NCBI GenBank assembly: GCA_964402325.1
Contig: CAYOBI010000005.1
Coordinates: 1-64,000 of the forward strand
DNA: 64,000 nucleotides
Reading direction: 5' to 3'
From: Raineyella sp964402325
GTDB lineage: Bacteria; Actinomycetota; Actinomycetes; Propionibacteriales; Propionibacteriaceae
Positions within the stretch are counted from its first letter, which is position 1, and every line of letters starts with the position of its first letter. The position numbers were made by a program, and so were the translations under genes. This document shows, piece by piece, positions 42,315-51,223 of this stretch. The notes below the pieces were generated by a model. That model was not told the DNA's origin. It saw only the letters and a list, made by a program, of their open reading frames with translations, and did not search any database.

Positions 42315-43423
42315 GCCAGCCGCTCCAGCACGTAGTCGAGGCAGGCGGTCAGCGCCTCCACGTCGGCGGTCGGGACGTTGGTGAACATGCCGATCCGCAG
42401 CTGATTGCGGCCGAGCTTGCGATAGGGCTCGATGTCGATGATGCCGTTCGCGCGCAGCGTCGCCGCCAGTGCCGCGGCGTCCACCGTGGCGTCGAAGTCG
42501 ACGGTGGCGACCACCGGGGACCGGTAGGCCTCCTCGACGAACGGGGTGGCCAGCGGGTGGGCCTCCGCCCAGCCGTACAGGTGGGCGGCGCTGGCCCGGG
42601 TACGGGCCGCCGCGAAGGCCATCCCGCCCTGTTCGTTGAGCCAGTCGACCTGCTCGGCGAGCAACCAGAGCGTCGCGACCGCCGGAGTGTTCAGCGTCTG
42701 GTCCTTGCGGGCATTGGCCAGGGCGATCTGCAGCGACAGGATGTCGGGGATCCACCGGCCCGAGGCGGCGATCCGGTCGATCCGCTCGATCGCCGCGGGG
42801 GAGAGGAACGACACCCACAGGCCGCCGTCGGAACCGAAATTCTTCTGCGGGGCGAAGTAATAGGCGTCGGTCTGCGCCAGGTCCGCGTCGAGACCGCCGG
42901 CGGCCGAGGTCGCGTCGACCAGGGTCAGGGCACCGGGATCGGCGTCGACCCGCCGGACCGGCACGGCGGCACCGGTCGAGGTCTCGTTCTGGGCCCAGGC
43001 GTACACGTCGACACCGGGGGTCGCGGTCGGCAGTGCAGCACTGCCGACGGGCGCGTCGGCGATCATCGGGGCCTGGAGGAACGGCGCCCGGGCCGCAGCG
43101 GAGGCGAACTTCGCCGAGAACTCCCCGTACGAGCCGTGCGCGGAGCGCCGCTCGATCAGCGAGCACACCGCGGCGTCCCAGAACAGCGTGGACCCGCCGT
43201 TGCCGAGCGCCACCTCGTAACCCTCCGGGGCCCGGTAGAGCTCCGCCAGCCCCTCCCGGATCCGCCGGACCAGGTCCTTGACCGGTGCCTGGCGGTGGGA
43301 CGTCCCCATCACCGTGGCGCCGGGACCGGCCAGCGAGGCGAGGGCCTCGGGCCGGATGCGGGACGGCCCGCACCCGAAACGTCCGTCGAGCGGCTTGATG
43401 TCTGCGGGGATCTGCACGGTCAC
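42311..43423 (-). CDS. serC: Phosphoserine aminotransferase
   Basis: A 370-residue PLP enzyme that converts 3-phosphohydroxypyruvate to phosphoserine in serine synthesis. It belongs to the actinobacterial SerC subtype. Marks are DGRFGCGPSRIRPEAL, VMGTSHRQAPVK, EVALGNGGSTLFWDA, WAQNETSTG and VDATSAAGGL. The PLP-lysine segment is YYFAPQKNFGSDGG. GTG 43423 has CAGGAT 7 bases upstream; the family N-terminus begins here. A second GTG two codons in is also possible. The gene is divergent from mscL. Confidence 0.95.
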   Translation of the reverse strand: MTVQIPADIKPLDGRFGCGPSRIRPEALASLAGPGATVMGTSHRQAPVKDLVRRIREGLAELYRAPEGYEVALGNGGSTLFWDAAVCSLIERRSAHGSYGEFSAKFASAAARAPFLQAPMIADAPVGSAALPTATPGVDVYAWAQNETSTGAAVPVRRVDADPGALTLVDATSAAGGLDADLAQTDAYYFAPQKNFGSDGGLWVSFLSPAAIERIDRIAASGRWIPDILSLQIALANARKDQTLNTPAVATLWLLAEQVDWLNEQGGMAFAAARTRASAAHLYGWAEAHPLATPFVEEAYRSPVVATVDFDATVDAAALAATLRANGIIDIEPYRKLGRNQLRIGMFTNVPTADVEALTACLDYVLERLA

Positions 43424-43588
43424 CCCGCTTATCCTGCCATCCCCTGCGGGGGGCTGTGCGGTGGGCGGGGCGACACACCGAAGGCACAGCGGCCGATCCC
43501 CGTACGGTGGCACCCCGTCTCGTTAAGGTGAACTCGGCGTGGCCGCCGGCTCGCCGAGCCACCACGCCCCCTGAAAGGAGTGGTACGT

Positions 43589-43954
43589 ATGAAGGGGTTC
43601 AAGGAATTCCTCATGCGCGGCAACCTCATCGAGCTTGCCGTCGCGTTCATCATGGGCTCGCTCTTCGCGGCTGTCGTGAAGGCCTTCACCGACCTGATCC
43701 TCGACCTGATCGGCAGGGCCCTGCCGCTCAAGGGCGAGGCGTTCTCCCAGGTCGTCATCGGTGGGATCACCATCGGCCCGTTCCTGTCGGCCATCGTGAC
43801 CTTCGTGCTGACCGCGTTCGTGGTCTACGTCGGGATCGTCAAGCCGTACGAGATCTACAAGAACCGTCACAAGAAGGAGGAGCCGGCGGTGCAGAGCACC
43901 GACGAGATCCTCGCCGAGATCCGCGATCTGCTCGCCCGGTCCCTCGAGGACTGA
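43589..43954 (+). CDS. mscL: Large-conductance mechanosensitive channel MscL
   Basis: A 121-residue channel subunit that opens under osmotic downshock. The amphipathic N-terminal helix is MKGFKEFLMRGNLIELAVAF, followed by TM1, where the Gly- and Ala-rich pore helix appears (AFIMGSLFAAVVKAF). A periplasmic loop (about 45-65), TM2 (AIVTFVLTAFVVYVGIVKPYE) and a C-terminal helix TDEILAEIRDLLA follow. The ATG has a GAAAGGAG ribosome-binding site. A possible -10 element TAAGGT is at 43524-43529. Downstream, 43955-44123 shows no gene; it holds the promoter of the ABC operon. Confidence 0.93.
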   Translation: MKGFKEFLMRGNLIELAVAFIMGSLFAAVVKAFTDLILDLIGRALPLKGEAFSQVVIGGITIGPFLSAIVTFVLTAFVVYVGIVKPYEIYKNRHKKEEPAVQSTDEILAEIRDLLARSLED

Positions 43955-44071
43955 CCCGGATCCGGCGGCGCCCTGCGCCCTCTGCCGCGAATATCGCCGG
44001 GGCCTTTTTACCACTCATTTATGACGCTCTGATGACGCGGAGACCGGTGATGTGGATCGTTCGGCGGCGTG

Positions 44072-44077
44072 TTAGAT
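44072..44077 (+). promoter_or_regulatory. Possible -10 element of the peptide ABC operon
   Basis: TTAGAT in an unusually AT-rich stretch before the first permease gene. It would give a leader of about 40 bases containing the GGTGGAGGA ribosome-binding site. Confidence 0.35.
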
Positions 44078-44123
44078 TTCGGCTTCGAAATAGGAATGAC
44101 CGGGATCCAGCGGTGGAGGACTT

Positions 44124-45122
44124 ATGGCTGACAGCATTGCTGTCGACGGGCGTGAGGGTGCCGTCGAAGCCCGCGACGGCGCCGTTCCGATCACCGGCCG
44201 GACTCCCTGGCAGATCACGAGGTCCCGGGTCCGTCGTGACAAGGTCACCGTGGTCGCGCTGTACGCCGCCGTGCTCTTCGTGCTGCTCGCCGTGCTGGCC
44301 CCGGTCCTGACCGCCGCCGGACTTCTCGACCCCTACACCTCGCACCCCGAACTGGCCGCCGGGCTCGGCTCGCTGCCGATCGGCCCGATGGGGGGTGTCT
44401 CGGCGCAGCACTGGATGGGCGTCGAGCCCGGCACCGGCCGGGACATCTTCTCCCGGGTGGTGTCGGGCCTGACGGTCTCCCTGGTGGTCGCCACCACCGC
44501 CGTGGCGATCTCGGTGGTGATCGGCACGGTGATCGGCCTGATCGCGGGCACCGCGGGGGGCAAGACCGACTGGTTGCTGTCCCGGGTCACCGACTTCGTG
44601 CTGAGCTTTCCCCAGACGCTGATGCTGATCGCGTTGTCGACGATCGTCATCGACCTGCTGCAGGGCTGGCTGGGGACCGACCGTACGGTCCCCTCGATGA
44701 TCTTCATGATCCTGGTGATGGGCTTCTTCGGCTGGCCGTACTTCGCCCGGGTCATCCGCGGCCAGGTGCTCAGCCTCAAGGAACGGGAATTCGTCGAGGC
44801 CGCGAGGTCGCTCGGCGCCAGCCGCCGCCGGATCTACTTCAAGGAACTGCTGCCTCACCTGTGGGCGCCGATCCTCGTCTACACGACCCTGATCATGCCG
44901 CAGAACATCGCGACCGAGGCGGCGCTGGGCTTCCTCGGCGTCGGCATCCAGGCCCCGACCCCCTCCTTCGGGTCGATCCTCAACGACTCGGTGCACTACG
45001 CCACCTCCGACCCGGCCTACTTCCTCTTCCCTGGGATCACGTTGTTCCTGGTCGTCCTTTCCTTCAATCTGCTCGGCGACGGGTTGCGCGACGCTCTCGA
45101 CCCGAAGGCCGATCGACAATGA
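44124..45122 (+). CDS. Di/oligopeptide ABC transporter permease, DppC/OppC type
   Basis: A 332-residue inner-membrane permease with about six hydrophobic segments. The polar N-terminus of about 40 residues precedes TM1, and a large loop (about 65-115) has LGSLPIGPMGG and WMGVEPGTGRDIFSR, the DppC loop mark. The EAA-type coupling loop is EFVEAARSLGASRRRIYFKELLP. The C-terminal end reads FLVVLSFNLLGDGLRDALDPK, typical for DppC. It opens a six-gene operon, here placed before the binding-protein gene, which is an unusual order. Confidence 0.93.
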   Translation: MADSIAVDGREGAVEARDGAVPITGRTPWQITRSRVRRDKVTVVALYAAVLFVLLAVLAPVLTAAGLLDPYTSHPELAAGLGSLPIGPMGGVSAQHWMGVEPGTGRDIFSRVVSGLTVSLVVATTAVAISVVIGTVIGLIAGTAGGKTDWLLSRVTDFVLSFPQTLMLIALSTIVIDLLQGWLGTDRTVPSMIFMILVMGFFGWPYFARVIRGQVLSLKEREFVEAARSLGASRRRIYFKELLPHLWAPILVYTTLIMPQNIATEAALGFLGVGIQAPTPSFGSILNDSVHYATSDPAYFLFPGITLFLVVLSFNLLGDGLRDALDPKADRQ

Positions 45123-45190
45123 CCCCGCGGCGGCGGGCCCCGAAATCCTGACAACAGGGACATGGACCACAAGAAGAAGTTGGAGATCGC

Positions 45191-46912
45191 ATGAAGAAGA
45201 TCAAGATCGTCGCGGGCATCGCGGCCACCTTGGCTCTGGCGCTCACCGCAAGTGGGTGCTCGGGGGGCTCGGCCTCGACCGGCTCCGCCGGCGGAGGTAC
45301 TGCCGGCGCCGGGGGAAGTCTGTACGTGCTCTCGGGCACCGCGGCTGAGCACTGGGATCCGCAGCGGGTCTACGTCGGGGTGAACATCCAGTCCGGTAAC
45401 CGACTGTTCTCCCGCACCCTGACCACCTTCGGCACGGTGGCCAAGGACGGCGACAAGGCAAGCCTCGTCGCGGACGCGGCCACCGACACCGGAACCGTCA
45501 GCGACGGTGGCAAGACGTGGAAGTTCACCATCAAGGACGGCGTGAAGTGGCAGGACGGCCAGTCGGTCACCTGCCAGGACTTCAAGTACGGCATCTCCCG
45601 GACGTTCGCCCAGGACGTCATCACCGGTGGACCGACGTACGCCATCGCGTTCCTCGACATCCCGGCCGGGGGATACCTCGGCCCGTACAAGAAGACCGGC
45701 CAGGACCTGTACGACAAGGCCGTGACCTGTGACGGCAGCACCATCACGTTCCACCTGAAGCAGGCGGTCAACGACTTCAACATGGCACTGACCATGACCG
45801 CCTTCGCCGCCTTCCGTCAGGACAAGGACCAGGGCGACAAGTCCAACTTCGACATCTTCTCCGACGGTCCGTACAAGCTCGACGGTGCCTGGACGGTCAA
45901 CAAGGGCGGGACCTTCGTCCGGAACGACCAGTGGAGCGCCTCGACCGACACGGTCCGCAAGGCCTACCCGGACAAGATCATCTGGGACGAGTCGCTGAAC
46001 GGCAACCAGGAGACGCTGTACGAGCGTCTGCTCGCCAACCAGGGCAACGACCAGAATGCGATCACCTTCGACCAGGCCCCCGTCACCGCGCTGGCGAACG
46101 TGGCCGGCCAGGCCAACGGTCGTTACTCGATCGTGGCCTCGCCGTACACCCGCTACATGGTGCCCAACTTCAAGTCCGCTGTGTTCAGCAACGACAAGGC
46201 CCGCGAGGCCCTGGCGCTGGCCACCGACCGCAGCGCCTACGTCACCGGTGCCGGCGGCGACCAGGTCGTGAAGGCGACCAACTCGCTGATCAACCCGGCC
46301 CTGGAGGCCTTCCCGAACACGGCTCTGGCGGCAGGCAACACCGGTGACCCGGCCAAGGCCAAGGCGCTGCTCCAGGAGTCCGGCCTGACCCTGCCGGTCA
46401 AGATCAACGTCTACTACCGCAAGAACGCCACTCTCGACAAGGTGTTCGCCGGTCTCAAGACCGGGTGGGACGCCGCCGGCTTCAACACCCAGCTCGTGGG
46501 TCTGCCGGCCGAGCAGTACTACAGCACGATCCAGGACACGACGCAGGCGAGCAAGTGGGACGCGGCCTGGGCCGGTTGGGGAGCCGACTGGCCGTCCGGC
46601 TCGACCGTCATCCCCCCGCTGCTGGACTCCCGGGTGAACCTCACCTCCGGAAGCACCGGGCAGGACTACGGCTCGTTCCAGTCGGACGCCTTCAATGCGG
46701 AGATCGACAAGGCGTACGCGATCGCAGACCAGACCCAGCGTGAGAAGGCATGGGGTGCGCTCGACGCCGAGGCCGTCAACAAGTACTTCGCGGTGGTCCC
46801 GCTGATCAATGACCAGTACGTGTTCGCCCACGGCAGCAATGTCCAGGGCGCGGTGGTGAACACCACGTTCACCGGTTACTACGACCTGGCCAACGTCAGC
46901 GTCAAGCACTGA
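45191..46912 (+). CDS. Peptide ABC transporter substrate-binding lipoprotein (family 5)
   Basis: A 573-residue lipoprotein. The signal has a basic start (MKKIK), a hydrophobic core and the lipobox LTASGC. After a Gly/Ser-rich linker comes a family 5 solute-binding fold: GGKTWKFTIKDGVKWQDGQSVT (split in the family as two blocks), FSDGPYKLDGAWTVNKGG, NDKAREALALATDRSAYV and WDAAWAGWGADWPSG. It captures peptides or a related solute outside the membrane and passes them to the two permeases. The ribosome-binding site is weak. A hairpin follows the stop before the next permease. Confidence 0.94.
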   Translation: MKKIKIVAGIAATLALALTASGCSGGSASTGSAGGGTAGAGGSLYVLSGTAAEHWDPQRVYVGVNIQSGNRLFSRTLTTFGTVAKDGDKASLVADAATDTGTVSDGGKTWKFTIKDGVKWQDGQSVTCQDFKYGISRTFAQDVITGGPTYAIAFLDIPAGGYLGPYKKTGQDLYDKAVTCDGSTITFHLKQAVNDFNMALTMTAFAAFRQDKDQGDKSNFDIFSDGPYKLDGAWTVNKGGTFVRNDQWSASTDTVRKAYPDKIIWDESLNGNQETLYERLLANQGNDQNAITFDQAPVTALANVAGQANGRYSIVASPYTRYMVPNFKSAVFSNDKAREALALATDRSAYVTGAGGDQVVKATNSLINPALEAFPNTALAAGNTGDPAKAKALLQESGLTLPVKINVYYRKNATLDKVFAGLKTGWDAAGFNTQLVGLPAEQYYSTIQDTTQASKWDAAWAGWGADWPSGSTVIPPLLDSRVNLTSGSTGQDYGSFQSDAFNAEIDKAYAIADQTQREKAWGALDAEAVNKYFAVVPLINDQYVFAHGSNVQGAVVNTTFTGYYDLANVSVKH

Positions 46913-46918
46913 CGCAAG

Positions 46919-46950
46919 GGTGGGGGCTCGCCGTTCGACGGGCCCCCACC
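46919..46950 (+). terminator. Intra-operon hairpin after the binding-protein gene
   Basis: A 9-base-pair stem (46919-46927 with 46942-46950) and a 14-base loop between the binding-protein and DppB genes, without a U-tract. Such hairpins often stabilise the upstream mRNA or partly stop transcription, so that binding protein is made in excess. Confidence 0.6.
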
Positions 46951-46970
46951 TCCACCAAAGGAGTACTGGC

Positions 46971-47984
46971 GTGTTCTATTACGTACTGAGACGATTGGCA
47001 TCGGTCGTGGTGATGCTGTTCCTGATCACCGCCACCACCTTCGCACTGTTCTTCGCCTCGCCGATCGACCCGGCCCGCTACACCTGCGGCAAGAACTGCA
47101 CGCCGGCCATCCTCGAGGCCAACCGCCAGGCGCTGGGCTACGACCAGCCGGTCACGGTCCAGTACGCGAAGTTCGTCTCCGGCCTGGTCGTCGGGCGCGA
47201 CTTCCCTGACAACGCGGAACTGCGCGCGTCCCACCCCGAGCAGGTCGTGCACTGCCCGGCGCCGTGCCTGGGCTACTCCACCACCCAGCACCGTCCGATC
47301 AACGACATGGTTGCCGAGGCGTGGCCGATATCCTTGTCCATCGCGATCGGAGCCTTCATCCTGTGGATGGTCGTGGGCATCGGCAGTGGCATCACCGCCG
47401 CGCTCAACAAGGGCCGATGGCCCGACCGGAGCATCGTCGGCGCAGCGCTCGTCGGCTTCTCCTTGCCGACCTTCTTCGTCGGCCTCATTCTGCTGACCTT
47501 CCCGGCGATCAAGTGGGGCTGGGTACCGATCCCGAGCTACGTCCCGTTCGCGCAGGATCCGGCCGGCTGGGCAGCCAACCTGATCCTGCCCTGGGTCACG
47601 CTGGCCTGCTTCTTCGCGGCCAGCTACGTCCGGCTGACCCGGGCCTACATGATCGAGACGATGAGTGAGGACTACATCCGCACGGCCAACGCCAAGGGCG
47701 TGGCGAAGTGGGCCGTGATCCTCCGACACGGCCTCCGTTCGGTGTTGACCCCGATCGTGACCGCGGCCGGGCTCGACCTGGGTGGGCTGCTGGGCGGTGC
47801 GATCATCACCGAGAGCGTGTTCTCCATGCACGGCCTCGGATACCTGGCGGTGCACTCGGTGACGTACATGGACCTGCCCACGATCGTCGCCATGGTGATG
47901 ATCGTCTCCGGGTTCATCGTGGTCGCCAACATGCTGGTCGACATCGCGTACGGCTTCATCGACCCGAGAGTGAAGATCGCCTGA
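46971..47984 (+). CDS. Di/oligopeptide ABC transporter permease, DppB/OppB type
   Basis: A 337-residue permease with about six membrane segments. The N-terminus MFYYVLRRLASVVVMLFLIT is the DppB mark. Unusually, the periplasmic loop has four Cys (YTCGKNCT and HCPAPC), which could form disulfides. The coupling loop reads EDYIRTANAKGVAKWAVILRH. The end has GGAIITESVFSMHGLGYL, a strong family block. The GTG follows AAAGGAG. The stop overlaps the start of the next ATPase gene by one base. Confidence 0.93.
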   Translation: MFYYVLRRLASVVVMLFLITATTFALFFASPIDPARYTCGKNCTPAILEANRQALGYDQPVTVQYAKFVSGLVVGRDFPDNAELRASHPEQVVHCPAPCLGYSTTQHRPINDMVAEAWPISLSIAIGAFILWMVVGIGSGITAALNKGRWPDRSIVGAALVGFSLPTFFVGLILLTFPAIKWGWVPIPSYVPFAQDPAGWAANLILPWVTLACFFAASYVRLTRAYMIETMSEDYIRTANAKGVAKWAVILRHGLRSVLTPIVTAAGLDLGGLLGGAIITESVFSMHGLGYLAVHSVTYMDLPTIVAMVMIVSGFIVVANMLVDIAYGFIDPRVKIA

Positions 47985-49006
47985 TGACCGAGAAGTTCCT
48001 GCGGGTGAACGACCTGCACGTCCACTTCCCGACCGATGACGGTCTGGTGAAGGCCGTTGACGGACTGAGCTTCGACCTGGAGAAGGGCAAGACCCTCGGC
48101 ATCGTCGGCGAGTCCGGTTCCGGCAAGTCCGTCACCTCGTTGGCGATCATGGGTCTGCACCGGCACACCCGCGCCCGGTTGACCGGGGAGATCTGGCTGG
48201 ACGACCAGAATCTGCTCGAGGTCAGCGACGACGAGCTGCGTGGCCTGCGCGGGCAGAAGGTCGCGATGATCTTCCAGGATCCGCTGTCGGCGATGCATCC
48301 CTACTACACCGTCGGCCGGCAGCTGACCGAGGCCATCACCGTGCACCACAAGGTGTCCCGGGCCGCCGCCCGCAAGACCGTGGTCGACATGCTCGGGCGG
48401 GTCGGGATCCCGAACCCGGCTCGGCGGTTCGACCAGTACCCGCATGAGTTCTCCGGCGGCATGCGCCAGCGGGCCATGATTGCGATGGCCCTGATCAACG
48501 ATCCCGAGTTGCTGATCGCCGACGAGCCGACCACCGCCCTCGATGTCACGGTGCAGGCACAGATCCTGGACCTCATGCGCGGTCTGCAGGACGAGTTCGG
48601 CTCGGCGATCATCATGATCACCCATGACCTCGGCGTGGTCGCCGAGATCGCCGACGACGTGCTGGTGATGTACGGCGGCAAGTGCGTGGAGTACGCAGAA
48701 CTCGATGACGCCTTCCACCGCCCCCTGCATCCGTACACCTGGGGCCTGATGACGTCCATGCCTCGACTGGACCGAGCGCGGCAGGAGCGGCTGGCGCCGG
48801 TGGCCGGCAACCCGCCGTCGCTGATCAACGTTCCACCCGGTTGCTCGTTCCATCCCCGCTGTGCCTTCCGGGAATTCTCGCCGACCGCGTGCGACCAGGA
48901 GGTGCCCGAGTTGGTGGAGTCCTACCCGAAGCACGACGCACGCTGCCACATCCCGGTGTCCCGGCGCGCCGAACTCTTCGTCGAGCAGATCGCTCCGAGA
49001 CTGTAG
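47984..49006 (+). CDS. Peptide ABC transporter ATP-binding protein, DppD type
   Basis: A 340-residue ATPase. Walker A is GESGSGKS, the Q-loop is FQDPLSAMHPYYTV, the signature is FSGGMRQRAMIAMAL, Walker B is LLIADEPTTALDVT and the switch His is in ITHDLGVV. The C-terminal OppD/F extension has the Cys motif PPGCSFHPRC and later CDQ and CHIP, which bind an iron-sulfur cluster or zinc in some relatives. It pairs with the DppF ATPase. Start overlaps the dppB stop. Confidence 0.95.
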   Translation: MTEKFLRVNDLHVHFPTDDGLVKAVDGLSFDLEKGKTLGIVGESGSGKSVTSLAIMGLHRHTRARLTGEIWLDDQNLLEVSDDELRGLRGQKVAMIFQDPLSAMHPYYTVGRQLTEAITVHHKVSRAAARKTVVDMLGRVGIPNPARRFDQYPHEFSGGMRQRAMIAMALINDPELLIADEPTTALDVTVQAQILDLMRGLQDEFGSAIIMITHDLGVVAEIADDVLVMYGGKCVEYAELDDAFHRPLHPYTWGLMTSMPRLDRARQERLAPVAGNPPSLINVPPGCSFHPRCAFREFSPTACDQEVPELVESYPKHDARCHIPVSRRAELFVEQIAPRL

Positions 49007-49015
49007 GGGGAGACC

Positions 49016-49996
49016 ATGAGCCTGCTGAACGTCACCGATCTGAAGAAGTACTTCCCCACCCACAGCCAGAAGCTGGTCCGGCGCGAGGGCGACCCGATCA
49101 AGGCCGTGGACGGGATCACCTTCAGCCTCGATTCCGGGGAGACCCTCGGGCTGGTCGGCGAGTCCGGCTGCGGGAAGTCCACCGCCGGGCGGACGATCCT
49201 GCGCCTGCTGGAGCCGACCGGGGGGACCATCCAGTTCGACGGCCGCGACGTCACGTCGATCCAGGGCCAGGAATTGCGTGCGTTGCGCCGCGAGGCCCAG
49301 ATGATCTTCCAGGATCCGTACGGCTCGCTCAATCCACGGCACCCGATCGGTGCGATCATCGGCGCGCCGTTCGAGATCCAGGGAATCACCCCGCCGGGCG
49401 GCGTGCGGCACGCCGTCCAGGAACTGATGGAGCGGGTGGGACTGAACCCCGAGCACTACAACCGCTATCCGCACGAGTTCTCCGGCGGCCAGCGCCAGCG
49501 CATCGGGGTGGCAAGGGCGATCGCTCTCAAGCCCAAGCTCATCGTCTGTGACGAGCCGGTCTCGGCGCTCGACGTCTCCATCCAGGCGCAGGTGATCAAC
49601 CTGCTGGAGGACATCCAGGCCCAGGAGAATCTGGCCTATGTGTTCATCGCCCATGACCTGTCGGTGGTACGGCACATCTCCGACCGGGTGATGGTGATGT
49701 ACCTGGGGAAGATGATGGAGCTGGCCGACCGGGACACCCTGTACGAAGAGCCGATGCACCCGTACACCCAGGCGCTGATGTCCGCGGTCCCGATCCCCGA
49801 GCCCAGGCTCAGGCGGGAGCGGATCCTGCTGACCGGTGACCTGCCCAGCCCCCAGAATCCGCCCTCGGGCTGTGTCTTCCGGACCCGGTGCCCGATCGCG
49901 ACGGAACGGTGCGCCGCGGAGACGCCGACCTGGAACGAGATCGCACCGGGGCACGTGGTCGCCTGTCACTTCCCGCAGGTGCGGGCGACGATCTGA
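49016..49996 (+). CDS. Peptide ABC transporter ATP-binding protein, DppF type
   Basis: A 326-residue ATPase. Walker A is GESGCGKST, the Q-loop is FQDPYGSLNPRHPI, the signature is FSGGQRQRIGVARAI, Walker B is LIVCDEPVSALDVS and the switch His is in IAHDLSVV. The end reads PSGCVFRTRCPIATERC, the Cys-rich tail of this group. It forms the ATPase pair with the DppD protein. A GGGGGAGA ribosome-binding site precedes the ATG. The next gene starts two bases after the stop. Confidence 0.95.
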   Translation: MSLLNVTDLKKYFPTHSQKLVRREGDPIKAVDGITFSLDSGETLGLVGESGCGKSTAGRTILRLLEPTGGTIQFDGRDVTSIQGQELRALRREAQMIFQDPYGSLNPRHPIGAIIGAPFEIQGITPPGGVRHAVQELMERVGLNPEHYNRYPHEFSGGQRQRIGVARAIALKPKLIVCDEPVSALDVSIQAQVINLLEDIQAQENLAYVFIAHDLSVVRHISDRVMVMYLGKMMELADRDTLYEEPMHPYTQALMSAVPIPEPRLRRERILLTGDLPSPQNPPSGCVFRTRCPIATERCAAETPTWNEIAPGHVVACHFPQVRATI

Positions 49997-49998
49997 CC

Positions 49999-50841
49999 GT
50001 GGTCGGGAGCCTGCCTGACCGGCTCGCGGCCCTGTGGGAGTCCCGCCTGTCCGGTCTGGACGCCCACGTCTCCCTGCAGCTGCGGTCGGTCCACGGCCCG
50101 GTCCTGGGCCGCGACGAGGCGACGCCGCACTACGCGGCCAGCACCATCAAGCTGGCCGTCCTGGGGGCCCAGCTGGCTTCCGGCCGGCAGGACCTGCTGC
50201 GTGTCCACGCCGATTTCGCCGGCGCTGTCGGCCCGTTCTCGCTGGCACAGGCCGACGACCAGGACGACGCCACCTGGGCGGCGCTGGGGACGTCGATCCA
50301 CACCGCGACGCTGGCCGCACGGATGATCCAGCTGTCGGGGAACCTGGCCACCGACCTGCTGGTCGAATGGATCGGCCTGGCTGCGGTGGCGGGTTTCGTC
50401 GACCGCGCCGGGCTGTCCGCGGAGGTGCAGATGGGCCGGCTGATCGGCGACGACGACGCCCGGGCGGCAGGGATCACGAACAGCGTCACCGCCGCCGGGC
50501 TGGCGCGGCTGCTGGCCGGGTTGGTCGACGGGACCTCGCTGGGAGGGCAATCCCGTAGGGCCATCGGTCTGCTCGCCGGTCAGCGGCATCGGAACCTGAT
50601 CCCCGCGGGTCTGCCCGCGGGCACCTGGACGGCCAACAAGAGCGGCTGGGTGAGTGGGATCCGCCATGACGTGGCCCTGATCCGGCCGGTCCGGGCCCCT
50701 GCGTACATTCTTGCGGTCTGCACGACGTCCGGGCTGTCCGACGCCGAGTCCGAGGCGCTCGTCGCCGACCTGAGCCGGATCACCTACCGGGAATGGATGT
50801 ACCACGGCGGCGACCTCGGCGGACGGACCGGACGGACCTGA
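49999..50841 (+). CDS. Beta-lactamase-fold serine hydrolase (class A-like), no signal peptide
   Basis: A 280-residue serine hydrolase of the beta-lactamase2/penicillin-binding group. The catalytic motifs are all present: Ser-x-x-Lys in ASTIK (Ser48, Lys51), Ser-x-Asn in LSGNLATD (Ser113, Asn115) and the KSG triad (Lys214) in NKSGWVSGIRHDV. A Glu of the omega-loop type (class A Glu166) is not evident to me. There is no signal peptide, so the enzyme seems cytoplasmic, which is atypical for beta-lactamases. GTG 49999 lies two bases after the peptide transporter ATPase, so it belongs to that operon. A peptidase or esterase that acts on imported peptides is plausible. Confidence 0.82.
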   Translation: MVGSLPDRLAALWESRLSGLDAHVSLQLRSVHGPVLGRDEATPHYAASTIKLAVLGAQLASGRQDLLRVHADFAGAVGPFSLAQADDQDDATWAALGTSIHTATLAARMIQLSGNLATDLLVEWIGLAAVAGFVDRAGLSAEVQMGRLIGDDDARAAGITNSVTAAGLARLLAGLVDGTSLGGQSRRAIGLLAGQRHRNLIPAGLPAGTWTANKSGWVSGIRHDVALIRPVRAPAYILAVCTTSGLSDAESEALVADLSRITYREWMYHGGDLGGRTGRT

Positions 50842-50845
50842 CCCT

Positions 50846-51223
50846 TCAGAGCTTCCCGAAGTGCGGCGGGATGTCACGGGTCAGCCGCTCGTCCTCCCGC
50901 GTCGGCCCGGACGTGTCGCGCCTCCGCACCCGACGTTCGGCCGCCATGAGTCCCCACTGTGCCGTGGCGGAGCGCAGGGCGGCGGCGAACTGTGCGGCCG
51001 ACAGGCCGGAGCCGAGGTCGTCGGGGACAGCGTGGGGCCAGCCGGACCCGGCCGCCCGTACGTCCTGCACGTGGCGGCGGAGCCTGGCGAGGTCCCACCC
51101 CGCTGCCATCAGTTCTGCGGCCAACGCGGGCAGATCCGGGGCGGGGCGGTCGGGGAGTGTGGTCAGGTCCTCCCCGCACAGGGCGTACGCGAGGGCCCGA
51201 TGCCAGGACCCACCTTCAGGCAT
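50846..51223 (-). CDS. Hypothetical protein downstream of the UGPase
   Basis: A 125-residue protein that I do not recognise. The first half has GGSWHRALAYALCGEDL and the helical LPALAAELMAAGWDLARLRRHVQDV. The second half has GLSAAQFAAALRSATAQWGLMAAERR, followed by a polar basic tail ending RDIPPHFGKL. There is no signal peptide or membrane segment. ATG 51223 overlaps the stop region of the uridylyltransferase gene by eight bases, so translation is probably coupled. It converges with the serine hydrolase gene, with four bases between the stops. Confidence 0.65.
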   Translation of the reverse strand: MPEGGSWHRALAYALCGEDLTTLPDRPAPDLPALAAELMAAGWDLARLRRHVQDVRAAGSGWPHAVPDDLGSGLSAAQFAAALRSATAQWGLMAAERRVRRRDTSGPTREDERLTRDIPPHFGKL

